Source: Pseudomonas graminis (lineage in GTDB: Bacteria; Pseudomonadota; Gammaproteobacteria; Pseudomonadales; Pseudomonadaceae). Taken from it: a DNA stretch of 64,000 nucleotides. The translations under genes and the position numbers were made by a program. Below are positions 1 through 8,565 of this stretch, one piece after another. The stretch lies in NCBI RefSeq assembly GCF_004364335.1, contig NZ_SOCR01000005.1, positions 416,529 to 480,528 of the forward strand. Direction: 5' to 3'. Positions within the stretch are counted from its first letter, which is position 1. Every line of letters starts with the position of its first letter. The notes under the pieces were generated by a model that was given only the letters and a program-made list of their open reading frames with translations, searched no databases and was not told the DNA's origin.

Positions 1-897
1 TTCGATACCTGGCACCCGGACGTTCGCCTGTTTGAAATCAAGGAAAACGGCCAGCACGTCGGCCGCTTCTTCTTTGATCTCTACGCCCGCGCCAACAAGC
101 GTGGCGGTGCGTGGATGGACGGCGCCCGCGATCGTCGTCGCACCGCGGAAGGCACGCTGCAAAGCCCGGTGGCCAATCTGGTCTGTAACTTTACCCCGGC
201 GGTCAGCGGCAAGCCTGCGCTGCTCACCCACGACGAAGTCACCACCCTGTTCCATGAATTCGGCCACGGCCTGCACCACCTGCTGACCCGCGTCGAACAC
301 GCGGGCGCGTCCGGCATCAATGGCGTGGCGTGGGATGCGGTCGAGCTGCCGAGCCAGTTCATGGAAAACTGGTGCTGGGAGCCGGAAGGCCTCGCGCTGA
401 TCTCCGGCCATTACGAAACCGGCGAGCCGCTGCCCCAGGACCTGCTGGAGAAAATGCTGGCCGCAAAGAATTTCCAGTCCGGGCTGATGATGGTCCGTCA
501 GCTGGAGTTCTCGCTGTTCGACTTCGAGCTGCACGCCACACACGGCGACGGCCGCACCACGCTGCAAGTGCTCGAGGGCGTGCGTGACGAGGTGTCGGTG
601 ATGCGCCCGCCTGCCTACAACCGCTTCCCGAACAGCTTCGCGCACATCTTTGCCGGCGGTTATGCAGCGGGCTATTACAGCTACAAATGGGCCGAAGTGC
701 TCTCTGCCGATGCGTTCTCGAAGTTTGAGGAAGAAGGCGTGTTTAACGAGCAGACTGGCCGTGCGTTCCGTGAGGCCATTCTGGCGCGCGGCGGGTCCCA
801 GGCGCCGATGGTGCTGTTCGTCGACTTCCGCGGACGCGAGCCGTCGATTGACGCACTCTTGCGCCATTCGGGCTTGAGTGAGGAAGCGGCAGCATGA
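1..897 (+). CDS. prlC: Oligopeptidase A (M3 family metallopeptidase), 3' part only
   Basis: The window opens inside this gene. Codons are in frame from base 1 and 298 C-terminal residues are visible, against about 680 for the full family member. The HEFGH zinc-binding motif of M3 peptidases is encoded at 253-267 (codons 85-89), and the following catalytic helix and C-terminal fold region (GGYAAGYYSYKWAEVL) match thimet-type oligopeptidases. Known role of the family: cytoplasmic degradation of short peptides, including cleaved signal peptides. The stop overlaps the start of the YheV-like gene (ATGA at 894-897), which suggests translational coupling; the same pair is adjacent in P. aeruginosa. 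The N-terminal part and start lie outside the window. Confidence 0.95.
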   Translation, partial: FDTWHPDVRLFEIKENGQHVGRFFFDLYARANKRGGAWMDGARDRRRTAEGTLQSPVANLVCNFTPAVSGKPALLTHDEVTTLFHEFGHGLHHLLTRVEHAGASGINGVAWDAVELPSQFMENWCWEPEGLALISGHYETGEPLPQDLLEKMLAAKNFQSGLMMVRQLEFSLFDFELHATHGDGRTTLQVLEGVRDEVSVMRPPAYNRFPNSFAHIFAGGYAAGYYSYKWAEVLSADAFSKFEEEGVFNEQTGRAFREAILARGGSQAPMVLFVDFRGREPSIDALLRHSGLSEEAAA

Positions 898-1181
898 CCG
901 AGTCACCGCGGGTGATTACCAAGAAGCGCTTCATCGCCGGGGCGGTCTGCCCGGCGTGCAGCGAGCCTGACAAGTTGATGATGTGGAACGAAGACGACGT
1001 GCCGCACCGCGAATGCGTGCACTGCGGTTATTCCGACACCCTCAATGCGCAGGGGCAATCGATCCCGACAGAACTGGGCACACGGGTGAACAAGCCTGTG
1101 GTGAAGCCGGCCGATCCGAAGGTGCAGGGCGTGCAGTTCTTCCCGAATCCGAAGCTGAAGAAGCCGGTTGATCCGAGCTGA
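894..1181 (+). CDS. YheV-like small zinc-ribbon protein
   Basis: A 95-residue protein with two CxxC knuckles (C19/C22 and C41/C44), the pattern of the YheV/DUF2387 family of putative metal-binding proteins in gammaproteobacteria. The C-terminal third is basic and proline-rich (KPADPKVQGVQFFPNPKLKK), probably unstructured. It starts within the stop codon of prlC (ATGA overlap), so the two are almost certainly co-translated, and a strong bidirectional terminator follows. The function of the family is unknown; the zinc ribbon suggests RNA or protein binding, which is inference. Confidence 0.88.
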   Translation: MTESPRVITKKRFIAGAVCPACSEPDKLMMWNEDDVPHRECVHCGYSDTLNAQGQSIPTELGTRVNKPVVKPADPKVQGVQFFPNPKLKKPVDPS

Positions 1182-1194
1182 CGTGATCCCGGAT

Positions 1195-1231
1195 AAAAAA
1201 AAGGGATGCCCGCCGTGGGTATCCCTTTTTT
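1195..1231. terminator. Bidirectional intrinsic terminator between convergent genes
   Basis: AAGGGAT and ATCCCTT arms enclose a short GC-rich loop, with an A-run on the left and a T-run on the right. It can therefore end both the prlC-yheV transcript and the opposing phospholipase transcript. Confidence 0.85.
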
Positions 1232-1245
1232 GTAGCGTTTGTGGA

Positions 1246-2886
1246 TTACCGTGTGCCGTTGATATAGGCGAAAGAGATTTTGCCACCGATGGCCCTGGTG
1301 TAGTTCGTCACCTTAACGTCGCTGTTTGAATAGCTGCTGTTGAAGCTCGGGATGACGACGGGAAGGGTAATGTCGCGCAGAACCTCCACAGTCGTCCGCC
1401 CCTCGCTGAAATTACCTTGGGGATGGCCCGTGAGCGTTAAAGACGTGCCCGCTTTGGCCTTGAGGATTCTGGCAGACTGGATTTCGTCATTGGAGCAGCC
1501 AAAGCTATTGCTCTTCATCTTCATGTTGTAACTGGAGCTGAAAGGAATCACGCAATCCAGGTTCTGACTGGCATGGGTGCCCTCGTAGAACGCCACCGAT
1601 GCATCGGAAAAATCGGTGGGTGTCCGGCTGATGACAATGCGCGACGTCTTGCCATCAAGCCCGTTGTTGCGGTTATAAACGGCTTGGTAATCGCTGTTGC
1701 TCGCGTCGGACTCGAAACTCGGAATGACTACACGCTCGCCAATGCCAATGTTGCGCTTCACGTCGATAGTAATGTGGTCGTCCTGGGTATTGCCACTGCC
1801 ACTGTCGAACAACTGAATGCGGGTTCCACTGGCAACACCCGACAAGGACATCGACCTCGCCTCATCGTTTTCACAACCGTTGGCCTTGCGATTGACCACC
1901 CCGGTACTGACAGGTATCACGCAGACAATGTCTTGTGACCGGCTTGCATTTCGACCTTCATGCAGAAAGATGCCGCCGTTGTTGAGCGCAGCGGTATAAC
2001 GCTCCGCCTCACCGCTTTTGTAATTGTTGATACCAACGTAGTTGGGGACAACACCACAGTTGTCCTGGCGGCGCTTGAGGTAAGTCAGGTTGTTGTCGTA
2101 GCTGGCCGAGTCGAAGACGGTAGATGTGCCCGGGTGAAACTGATTCATGAGGAACAACCGTTTCCACTGCTTATCCGTCGAGGCGGCTACCTTTTCAGCG
2201 TTGAGCGGCAACCCACCCCAGCGCGTGGGGCAAGACCAGTCGTGAGTACTTTCAATGCTGCTGGCAACGTTCCCCAGGGTGTCCCACTTGTTCTGCACAA
2301 TCCAATCCTGATCAAACATAACCGTGATCTTTTTGCCCTGGACCCAGTAGTCGCCTGCGACCTCACGTTTGTCCGCCAACAGGATAAGACGGTTATTACG
2401 TGCCGCCATTTGGTTGAGCGTTGGCCACCGATCCGCAGCGAAGTTTGCCGGGTCGAATGAAACGCTCGCGAGTTCCGGCAGAGTATTGAATACCTCCTGC
2501 AGGTGTTCCCGGTTGACGTAGGTTTCGAGGAACAGCGTGACGACCTCACTTGGATTCCGTTGCAGGAAAGGCAGAAATTCTGTTTTCAAGTGATTGGATA
2601 ACGGCCCGTAGCAGGCCATTTGCTTATGGCACACTTTGATGCGTTCTTCGGGGCGAGGATTTGTGTTTTCTACATAAAGATCAAGCATGAAACCCCTGAC
2701 GCCATCGTTGAGTTGGCTCGGCATCTCCTTCAGGTTTTGATTGATCTTTTCATAGGAATTGTGGGTGGTGACCCAACTGTATTCATTGAATGGGTTATTC
2801 CGAGAGTCGAGCGTAGTCGCGTGTGCCTTGAGTGTGGCTATGCCAAAAAGTGCCGCCAGGGCAATCCGTGTGTAATTGAACGTCAT
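1246..2886 (-). CDS. Secreted PI-PLC X-domain protein with two C-terminal crystallin-like repeats
   Basis: The start at 2886 is chosen over the longer reading because it has an AAGGAT ribosome site and opens with a signal peptide (MTFNYTRIALAALFG...AHA). The product has 546 residues. The N-terminal half resembles phosphatidylinositol-specific phospholipase C X domains: VTTHNSYEK with H42, RGFMLDLY with D69, and CHKQMACYG with H87 give the expected two histidines and acidic residue. Residues about 306-419 and 432-543 form two similar modules, each with a [LF]xEG opening, a CxNDE motif, a GTxIxL-type strand and a V-I-P-S-F segment, reminiscent of beta/gamma-crystallin folds. Probable role: extracellular hydrolysis of phosphoinositides or a related phosphodiester; substrate unknown. 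It converges on prlC-yheV. Confidence 0.8.
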   Translation of the reverse strand: MTFNYTRIALAALFGIATLKAHATTLDSRNNPFNEYSWVTTHNSYEKINQNLKEMPSQLNDGVRGFMLDLYVENTNPRPEERIKVCHKQMACYGPLSNHLKTEFLPFLQRNPSEVVTLFLETYVNREHLQEVFNTLPELASVSFDPANFAADRWPTLNQMAARNNRLILLADKREVAGDYWVQGKKITVMFDQDWIVQNKWDTLGNVASSIESTHDWSCPTRWGGLPLNAEKVAASTDKQWKRLFLMNQFHPGTSTVFDSASYDNNLTYLKRRQDNCGVVPNYVGINNYKSGEAERYTAALNNGGIFLHEGRNASRSQDIVCVIPVSTGVVNRKANGCENDEARSMSLSGVASGTRIQLFDSGSGNTQDDHITIDVKRNIGIGERVVIPSFESDASNSDYQAVYNRNNGLDGKTSRIVISRTPTDFSDASVAFYEGTHASQNLDCVIPFSSSYNMKMKSNSFGCSNDEIQSARILKAKAGTSLTLTGHPQGNFSEGRTTVEVLRDITLPVVIPSFNSSYSNSDVKVTNYTRAIGGKISFAYINGTR

Positions 2887-3080
2887 TGTCGAAATCCTTT
2901 TCGATAGGGTGTTTCCGGTAGGCTTTAAATGCATCCATGCCAATATCGGCATGTGCTTAGTAGTAGTTGTATTTTGTGTCAGCGCCACCCTACCGCCAGA
3001 AGGCTATGTTGCAAAATGCGAGGGATTTTTCGAGCAAGGGGACTGGATCGATTGGCAAGACAACGATGACACCGATCCCC

Positions 3081-3734
3081 TTAATTGATCATGCCTACTT
3101 TGTGCGACCAGCCTTTGATCGCACAAAGGGCAAACACGCTGGTGCTGCACGCACCGCTGTCCATCGCCGACTTCAGCGCCGCCACATCGACATTATTGAT
3201 GTAGGCAATCCCGCGCTTGAGACTGTCTTCGTCGCCATAACCGCCGTGCTCCATCTCATCCAGCGCTGCCTGTTTGCTCCAGCCCTGGGCGACGATTCGG
3301 TACATCGCTGCCACCAGACCGGTCCGGTCCAGGCCGTGTTTGCAATGAATCAGCACCGGCCCGTTTTGCTGCGCGGTTTGGATGGCACGGAGGCTTTCGA
3401 TCACATCGGCGTCGTCGATGTGCACCACCTGCAGCGGAATCTGTACCTGCTGCACGGAGGCGTCGGACAGCCATTTGCTGTCACTTTCTTTTAGGAAGTT
3501 GATCACTGTGCGCACGCCGAGCTGCTGCAAAAGCGGCTGAGCAGCAGCGTCAGGCTGGCGACTGCGGTAAAGCGTCGGCGTGATCTGGTAAAGGTTGTAG
3601 TGCGGGTCGACGAGCTGCGCCCATTGCGCCGGGCGTGACGATTGTGCCGGCGACACATCCTCGGCGTGAGCGAGAGGAGCAGATGACACGGCCAGCAGCA
3701 GGATGAGTTGAGCAGCGAGCGGGCGAAAGCGCAT
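3081..3734 (-). CDS. Secreted dual-specificity / tyrosine phosphatase-like protein
   Basis: The protein has 217 residues from the start at 3734, which gives an immediate signal peptide (MRFRPLAAQLILLLAVSSAPLAHA). A start at 3761 is possible, and neither has a strong ribosome site. The signature HCKHGLDRTG (catalytic C131, R137) is the CX5R loop of cysteine-dependent phosphatases, and an HIDDAD segment about 23 residues upstream could hold the general acid. The fold type is that of the small DSP/PTP proteins sometimes annotated as periplasmic or secreted phosphatases in Pseudomonas. The substrate could be a phosphoprotein, an inositol phosphate or a phospholipid; the sequence does not decide. 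It lies upstream of, and on the same strand as, the PI-PLC-like gene, with about 195 bp between them. Confidence 0.82.
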   Translation of the reverse strand: MRFRPLAAQLILLLAVSSAPLAHAEDVSPAQSSRPAQWAQLVDPHYNLYQITPTLYRSRQPDAAAQPLLQQLGVRTVINFLKESDSKWLSDASVQQVQIPLQVVHIDDADVIESLRAIQTAQQNGPVLIHCKHGLDRTGLVAAMYRIVAQGWSKQAALDEMEHGGYGDEDSLKRGIAYINNVDVAALKSAMDSGACSTSVFALCAIKGWSHKVGMIN

Positions 3735-3927
3735 GGAAGACGTACCGTGAAAATCAGCCATTTATCGTGGGGCAAGTTTTCGCTGCCCAGGGTCAAGGCG
3801 CTGTGAGGCGCGTGTCAAAAGTTGGTGAAAGCCATTGATCGGTGCCTGGGTGTTTTTCCGGATCTGCGCGTGAAGGGCATGTGCGTTTCGCGATACTGTA
3901 TGCATAACCAGTTACCGAGGAGCCGTC

Positions 3928-4986
3928 ATGTCCATTCAGTTGCCCCCGCGTGGGCGCGGTACCGCGACCAATCCGCATAACCGCTTTGCGCCCAACCGAT
4001 CCGTGGCCGAGGACGACGGCTGGTATCAGGAAGTGCCGCTGACCCAAGGCACTACCGTTACGTTGGAAACGGCCAAGAGCATCATCGCGCGCAACTCATC
4101 GCCCGACATTCCTTTCGACCGCTCGATCAATCCTTACCGGGGATGCGAGCACGGTTGTATTTATTGCTACGCCAGACCGAGCCACGCCTATTGGGACATG
4201 TCGCCCGGGCTGGACTTCGAGACCAAACTCATTGCTAAAACCAACGCCGCAGCTCTTCTGGAGCAGCAGCTGTCCAAACCAGGCTACAGCGTTGCGCCGA
4301 TCACCCTCGGCGCGAACACTGATCCGTATCAACCCATCGAGCGCGAATACACATTGAGCCGGGCGACGCTGGAAGTGCTGCTGCGCTATCGCCATCCGGT
4401 GACGATCATCACCAAAGGCTCACTGATTCTTCGGGATCTGGATTTGCTGGCCGAGCTGGCGAAGTTGCGGCTGGTGTCGGTGTTCATCAGCCTCACGACG
4501 CTGGACGACGAGCTCAAGCGCATCCTTGAACCCCGGGCTGCCGCGCCCAAGGCCAGGCTGCGGGCCATACGGGTGTTGCGCGATGCCGGCGTGCCGGTGG
4601 GCGTTTTGCTGGCGCCGATGATTCCGATGATCAATGACATGGAGTTGGAGAAGCTGATGGCCGAGGCCAAGGCCGCCGGGGCGTTGAGCGCGAGCTATGT
4701 GATGCTGCGCCTGCCGCTGGAGGTTGCCCCGTTGTTCGAAGAGTGGCTCCAGGCGCATTATCCGCAAAGGGCCGAGCATGTGATGAGCCTGGTACGACAG
4801 AGCCGCGGCGGCGAGGTGTACGACAGCCGCTTTGGCTCGCGAATGCGTGGTGAGGGAGTCTTTGCCGAACTGCTGGCCCAGCGTTACAGCCTCGCCATCA
4901 AGAAGCACGGCTTGAACCGGCGGGAAAGTTTCCAGCTGGACTGCAGCGCGTTTTGCCCGCCCGGGGGGCAGATGTCGCTGTTGTGA
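3928..4986 (+). CDS. Radical SAM protein of the PA0069 / Rv2578c type
   Basis: A 352-residue protein preceded by GAGGAG. The radical SAM cluster ligands are C73, C77 and C80 in RGCEHGCIYCYARP, with the following TKGSLILRDLDLL and an S-adenosylmethionine-barrel core. It resembles the spore-photoproduct-lyase-like SPL family proteins that are widespread outside spore formers; the reaction catalysed is not established. It stands alone, divergent from the phosphatase gene, and is followed by a REP-containing intergenic region. In P. aeruginosa an equivalent gene also follows the prlC/yheV pair. Confidence 0.87.
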   Translation: MSIQLPPRGRGTATNPHNRFAPNRSVAEDDGWYQEVPLTQGTTVTLETAKSIIARNSSPDIPFDRSINPYRGCEHGCIYCYARPSHAYWDMSPGLDFETKLIAKTNAAALLEQQLSKPGYSVAPITLGANTDPYQPIEREYTLSRATLEVLLRYRHPVTIITKGSLILRDLDLLAELAKLRLVSVFISLTTLDDELKRILEPRAAAPKARLRAIRVLRDAGVPVGVLLAPMIPMINDMELEKLMAEAKAAGALSASYVMLRLPLEVAPLFEEWLQAHYPQRAEHVMSLVRQSRGGEVYDSRFGSRMRGEGVFAELLAQRYSLAIKKHGLNRRESFQLDCSAFCPPGGQMSLL

Positions 4987-5343
4987 CTCGGGCGGCGTCT
5001 TACAGCGCGAGATTGCTGATCTTGCCGCGTAAGACGCGTTGTCATTGTAGGAGCGCGCTTGCCCGCGATTGCGGTCTTTCAGTATAAAAAATGGCGACCG
5101 ACAGCAAGCGTTCGAGGGCAAGTGTGCTCCTACAGCGTTCGGCGCCAGCTTGCGATTTAGATTTTCTAACGCAAGACCCGCGATCTAGAGCCACGCATTC
5201 AGTTTCAATTAAGTTTGCGCCGTTAAGGTGAGTCGGAAGTGGCCGATTGGTCTTGTAGGAAGAGTCGCACGAAGACCAAAAAAAGTGGGTCATCCACGGG
5301 ATTCGCCGGAAAATTCACTTAAATCCGTCAGAGAGGATGAAAC
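4987..5343. other. 357-bp intergenic region with a REP pair and the carbonic anhydrase leader
   Basis: No gene is seen. The left part carries an inverted REP pair (5046-5134, listed separately). The right part runs up to the GAGAGGATG ribosome site of the carbonic anhydrase gene and must hold its promoter, although I cannot pick one with confidence. Confidence 0.6.
5046..5134. repeat. REP inverted pair, GCGCGCTTGCCCGCGA class
   Basis: It begins TGTAGGAGCGCGCTTGCC and ends in the inverse, GTGCTCCTACA, with a degenerate right arm. This is the typical palindromic REP doublet of Pseudomonas intergenic regions. The same class recurs at 9264-9355. Confidence 0.8.
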
Positions 5344-6078
5344 ATGAGTGACCAGGATAAGCAGCCTCAGGCTGCAACCATAGGCGTAACGCCTCAGGTG
5401 GAAACCGCCGAAATGGCGCTGAAGCAGATCGTTGATGGCTTCAAGCAATTCCGCCATGACGTCTTCCCTCAGCAGGAAGAACTGTTCAAGAAACTCGCCA
5501 CCGCCCAACATCCCCGGGCCATGTTCATTACCTGCGCCGACTCGCGCATCGTCCCGGAACTCATCACCCAAAGCTCACCAGGCGACCTGTTCGTTACCCG
5601 TAACGTGGGCAACGTCGTTCCGCCTTATGGCCCTATGAATGGCGGCGTTTCTACCGCGATTGAATACGCCGTTCTGGCCTTGGGCGTGCAGCACATCATC
5701 GTGTGTGGCCACTCGGATTGCGGGGCCATGCGCGCCGTGCTCAACCCCGACACCCTCGAAAAAATGCCGACGGTCAAAGCCTGGCTGCGTCACGCCGAGG
5801 TCGCCAAGACCGTTGTGCAGGACAACTGCAGCTGCAGCAGTGAGCACGAAACCATGCACGTGCTCACCGAAGAAAACGTTATCGCGCAGCTGCAACACCT
5901 GCGTACGCACCCTTCCGTGGCGTCCAAGCTGGCCAGTGGTCAGTTGTTCATCCACGGCTGGGTTTACGACATCGAAACCAGCGAAATCCGCGCCTACGAT
6001 GCCGAGCAGGACTGCTTCCTGCCTCTGGATGGCGACCATCCGGTCCCCATGGCGTCGATTCCCCGCGGGCGATATTGA
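5344..6078 (+). CDS. Beta-class carbonic anhydrase
   Basis: A 244-residue enzyme interconverting CO2 and bicarbonate. Zinc ligands and catalytic residues are visible: C64-x-D66-x-R68 in CADSRIV, then H123 and C126 in GHSDCGAM. It has the bacterial beta-class length. It lies 131 bp upstream of a SulP transporter on the same strand, the arrangement seen at PA0102-PA0103 in P. aeruginosa. This suggests that the transporter moves bicarbonate or sulfate and that the enzyme supplies or consumes its substrate (inference). The start is supported by GAGAGGATG just upstream. No signal peptide, so cytoplasmic. Confidence 0.93.
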   Translation: MSDQDKQPQAATIGVTPQVETAEMALKQIVDGFKQFRHDVFPQQEELFKKLATAQHPRAMFITCADSRIVPELITQSSPGDLFVTRNVGNVVPPYGPMNGGVSTAIEYAVLALGVQHIIVCGHSDCGAMRAVLNPDTLEKMPTVKAWLRHAEVAKTVVQDNCSCSSEHETMHVLTEENVIAQLQHLRTHPSVASKLASGQLFIHGWVYDIETSEIRAYDAEQDCFLPLDGDHPVPMASIPRGRY

Positions 6079-6209
6079 TCGCCGGCTGACCCGCTGCGCC
6101 TGAGCGCAGCGGCGTCGGCCCTGACGCTTCCACCCTCATACAAGCTCGTAGCGGCCGCGTTCAGCGCGCGCCGCCGGGCGTTGTCACGTCTGAATTCCGG
6201 AGAGTCGTC

Positions 6210-7739
6210 ATGGCTACTACTGATCTGAAAGCGTTGTTACCACGGGAGCTGCTGGCTTCCGTGGTGGTTTTTCTGGTGGCCCTGCCGCTGTGCATGGGGA
6301 TCGCCATCGCTTCCGGCATGCCGCCCTCCAAAGGTCTGATCACCGGCATCATCGGCGGTCTGGTGGTGGGCTGGCTGGCCGGTTCGCCGCTGCAGGTCAG
6401 CGGCCCGGCGGCAGGTCTGGCGGTGCTGGTGTTCGAGCTGGTCCGTGAACATGGCATGGCGATGCTCGGGCCGATTTTGCTGCTTGCCGGCGCATTGCAG
6501 CTGTTGGCTGGACGATTGAAGCTCGGCTGCTGGTTTCGCGTGACAGCGCCGGCGGTGGTGTACGGCATGCTGGCGGGCATCGGCGTGCTGATCGTGCTTT
6601 CGCAAGTCCATGTGATGTTCGACAGCGGGCCCAAGCCTTCCGGGCTGGACAATCTGGTGGCATTCCCGCAGACCGTTATGGGTGCGATGGGGATGGGCAG
6701 TGCCATGCAGGCTGGTCTCCTCGGGCTAGGCACCATCGCAGTGATGTGGCTGTGGGAAAAGCGTCGTCCCCATGCGCTGCGATTCGTGCCGGGCGCGTTG
6801 CTCGGCGTCGGTATCGCCACGGTGGTGAGTCTGGTGATGAGCTTGCAGGTCAAGCGCGTGGAAGTCCCGGCCAATCTGGCTGAGGCCATTGACTGGCTGC
6901 GCCCCGCAGACCTGCTGAATCTGGCGGATCCTGCCATCCTGATCGCGGCGATTGCCGTGGCCTTCATTGCCAGTGCCGAAACGTTGCTGTCGGCGGCGGC
7001 GGTGGACCGGATGCATGACGGACAGCGTTCGGATTTCGACAAAGAGCTCAGCGCTCAAGGCGTGGGTAACATGCTGTGCGGTCTGGTCGGCGCTCTGCCG
7101 ATGACCGGCGTGATCGTGCGCAGCTCGGCCAACGTGCAGGCGGGTGCGAAGACGCGGCTGTCGGCGATGTTCCACGGTCTGTGGCTGCTGGCGTTCGTGC
7201 TGCTGCTGTCCAGTGTGCTGCAGAGCATTCCTGTGGCGAGCCTGGCCGGCGTACTGGTCTATACCGGCGTGAAGCTGGTGAATGTTCAGGCGCTCAAAGG
7301 GCTGGGACGTTATGGCCGCATGCCGATGTTCATCTACGGCGCGACGGCCAGCGCGATTGTCCTGACCGATCTGCTGACGGGCGTGTTGATCGGCTTTGGC
7401 CTGACTCTGGTGAAGCTGGCGCTGAATGCATCGCGCTTGAAGATCAATCTGGTCGACCTGCCTGCCGAAGGCGAAATGGAGCTGCGCCTCAACGGTTCGG
7501 CCACTTTCCTCAAGGTGCCGGCCCTGACGCAGACGCTGGAAAGCGTGCCGCCTGGCACCACGCTGCATGTGCCGTTGGGCAACCTGACCTACATCGACCA
7601 TTCCTGCCTTGAGCTGCTGGAAGAATGGGGTCGGGCCAATGCAGCGCAGGGCTCGCGTTTGCTGTTGGAGCAGCGGCTGCTCAAGCGTCGCGTGGAGGGA
7701 CGTATGCGTACGTCGATCGGAGGGACGGCGCTGCATTGA
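6210..7739 (+). CDS. SulP family inorganic anion transporter with STAS domain
   Basis: A 509-residue inner-membrane protein. Roughly residues 1-405 form the SulP transmembrane domain (the start GMPPSKGLITGIIGGLVVGWLAGSP region, and the A-E-T-L-L-S-A-A segment typical of the family). The C-terminal 100 residues form a STAS domain (GNLTYIDHSCLELLEEWG). Members carry sulfate, bicarbonate, dicarboxylates or chloride; linkage to a beta carbonic anhydrase favours bicarbonate but does not prove it. The ribosome site GGAG is 10 bases upstream. It is probably co-transcribed with the carbonic anhydrase gene. Confidence 0.92.
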   Translation: MATTDLKALLPRELLASVVVFLVALPLCMGIAIASGMPPSKGLITGIIGGLVVGWLAGSPLQVSGPAAGLAVLVFELVREHGMAMLGPILLLAGALQLLAGRLKLGCWFRVTAPAVVYGMLAGIGVLIVLSQVHVMFDSGPKPSGLDNLVAFPQTVMGAMGMGSAMQAGLLGLGTIAVMWLWEKRRPHALRFVPGALLGVGIATVVSLVMSLQVKRVEVPANLAEAIDWLRPADLLNLADPAILIAAIAVAFIASAETLLSAAAVDRMHDGQRSDFDKELSAQGVGNMLCGLVGALPMTGVIVRSSANVQAGAKTRLSAMFHGLWLLAFVLLLSSVLQSIPVASLAGVLVYTGVKLVNVQALKGLGRYGRMPMFIYGATASAIVLTDLLTGVLIGFGLTLVKLALNASRLKINLVDLPAEGEMELRLNGSATFLKVPALTQTLESVPPGTTLHVPLGNLTYIDHSCLELLEEWGRANAAQGSRLLLEQRLLKRRVEGRMRTSIGGTALH

Positions 7740-7764
7740 AGCCAGTGTCAGGGGACGTGCGGGA

Positions 7765-8415
7765 TCAGTCTTTCCCGCACTCCAGCTCCAGCCCCACGCC
7801 CAACTGGCGTGACAGGCTGGGCCAGCGCTTCCACGCCGCGTCGGTGTCCGGGCTGGCGAGGCGCTCGCGATACGCCTCCACCGACTCCAGCGAGAAGCTC
7901 TCGTCGTCCAGCATTTCATCAATAGCGTGATGCACCACTTCGTCGAGCTGATTGGCGAACGATTCGCCGATCAGCTGGTGGGCGATGACGCTGGCCACGG
8001 TGGTGTTCATCGGTATCAGCGGCTGGCCGAAATGCTTGATGTACAGATCATTCACTTCTTCCACCAGCCGGTGAGCGAGATAAGCCTCATCCAGCAACCC
8101 GTCCAGCCCTTCGTGGCCTGCCATGATGGCGGGCGGCGCGGTGAAGAATTGCTCGGCGATTTTCAGGACCGGCCTGATCTGGCTTTCAATGCCCGCCTGC
8201 AACGCGACGTCATGGGCGGCGTCCAGCAAGTCCGGGACCTGACCGATGTAGGCAATGACGAAACGCGTCAGTACGCCTCGCGCGTCTACGTCAGGCAAGT
8301 GAATGGAGGGGTGCAGATGAGGAAGTTGCGACTCCAACTGGCGCGATAGCTGGCCGGATTGGTTCTCATGTTCCTGAGCTCGGGTGATCTGCTCGCGCAA
8401 TGCGGCGGTGTTCAT
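7765..8415 (-). CDS. Conserved hypothetical protein (PA0104-like position)
   Basis: A 216-residue, acidic, mostly helical soluble protein with no signal peptide or membrane segment. I do not recognise a named domain. It occupies the place of PA0104 beside the carbonic anhydrase/SulP pair. The start is supported by GGAGCATCC just upstream. It converges on the SulP gene and is divergent from the Sco1/SenC gene. Function unknown. Confidence 0.75.
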   Translation of the reverse strand: MNTAALREQITRAQEHENQSGQLSRQLESQLPHLHPSIHLPDVDARGVLTRFVIAYIGQVPDLLDAAHDVALQAGIESQIRPVLKIAEQFFTAPPAIMAGHEGLDGLLDEAYLAHRLVEEVNDLYIKHFGQPLIPMNTTVASVIAHQLIGESFANQLDEVVHHAIDEMLDDESFSLESVEAYRERLASPDTDAAWKRWPSLSRQLGVGLELECGKD

Positions 8416-8565
8416 GGATGCTCCATAGGCAGTGAAACCAGGCGGTCATTATAGGGAAGTCCATACCTTAGCTTGCCCACAAATGCCGCTAAGACGTAAT
8501 TGTCATAACAGCTTCATGCTTATGTGCATAATCGCGCGCTCGTTGACCACTTATGGGCTGAACTC

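Noticed and set aside
2876..3088. 70-codon plus-strand reading between the PI-PLC and phosphatase genes
   Set aside because: No ribosome site, overlaps the signal-peptide region of the opposite gene, and no conserved features; its hydrophobic stretch is accidental.
3793..4047. 84-codon minus-strand reading over the start of the radical SAM gene
   Set aside because: Overlaps the start and ribosome site of a clear gene; no support.
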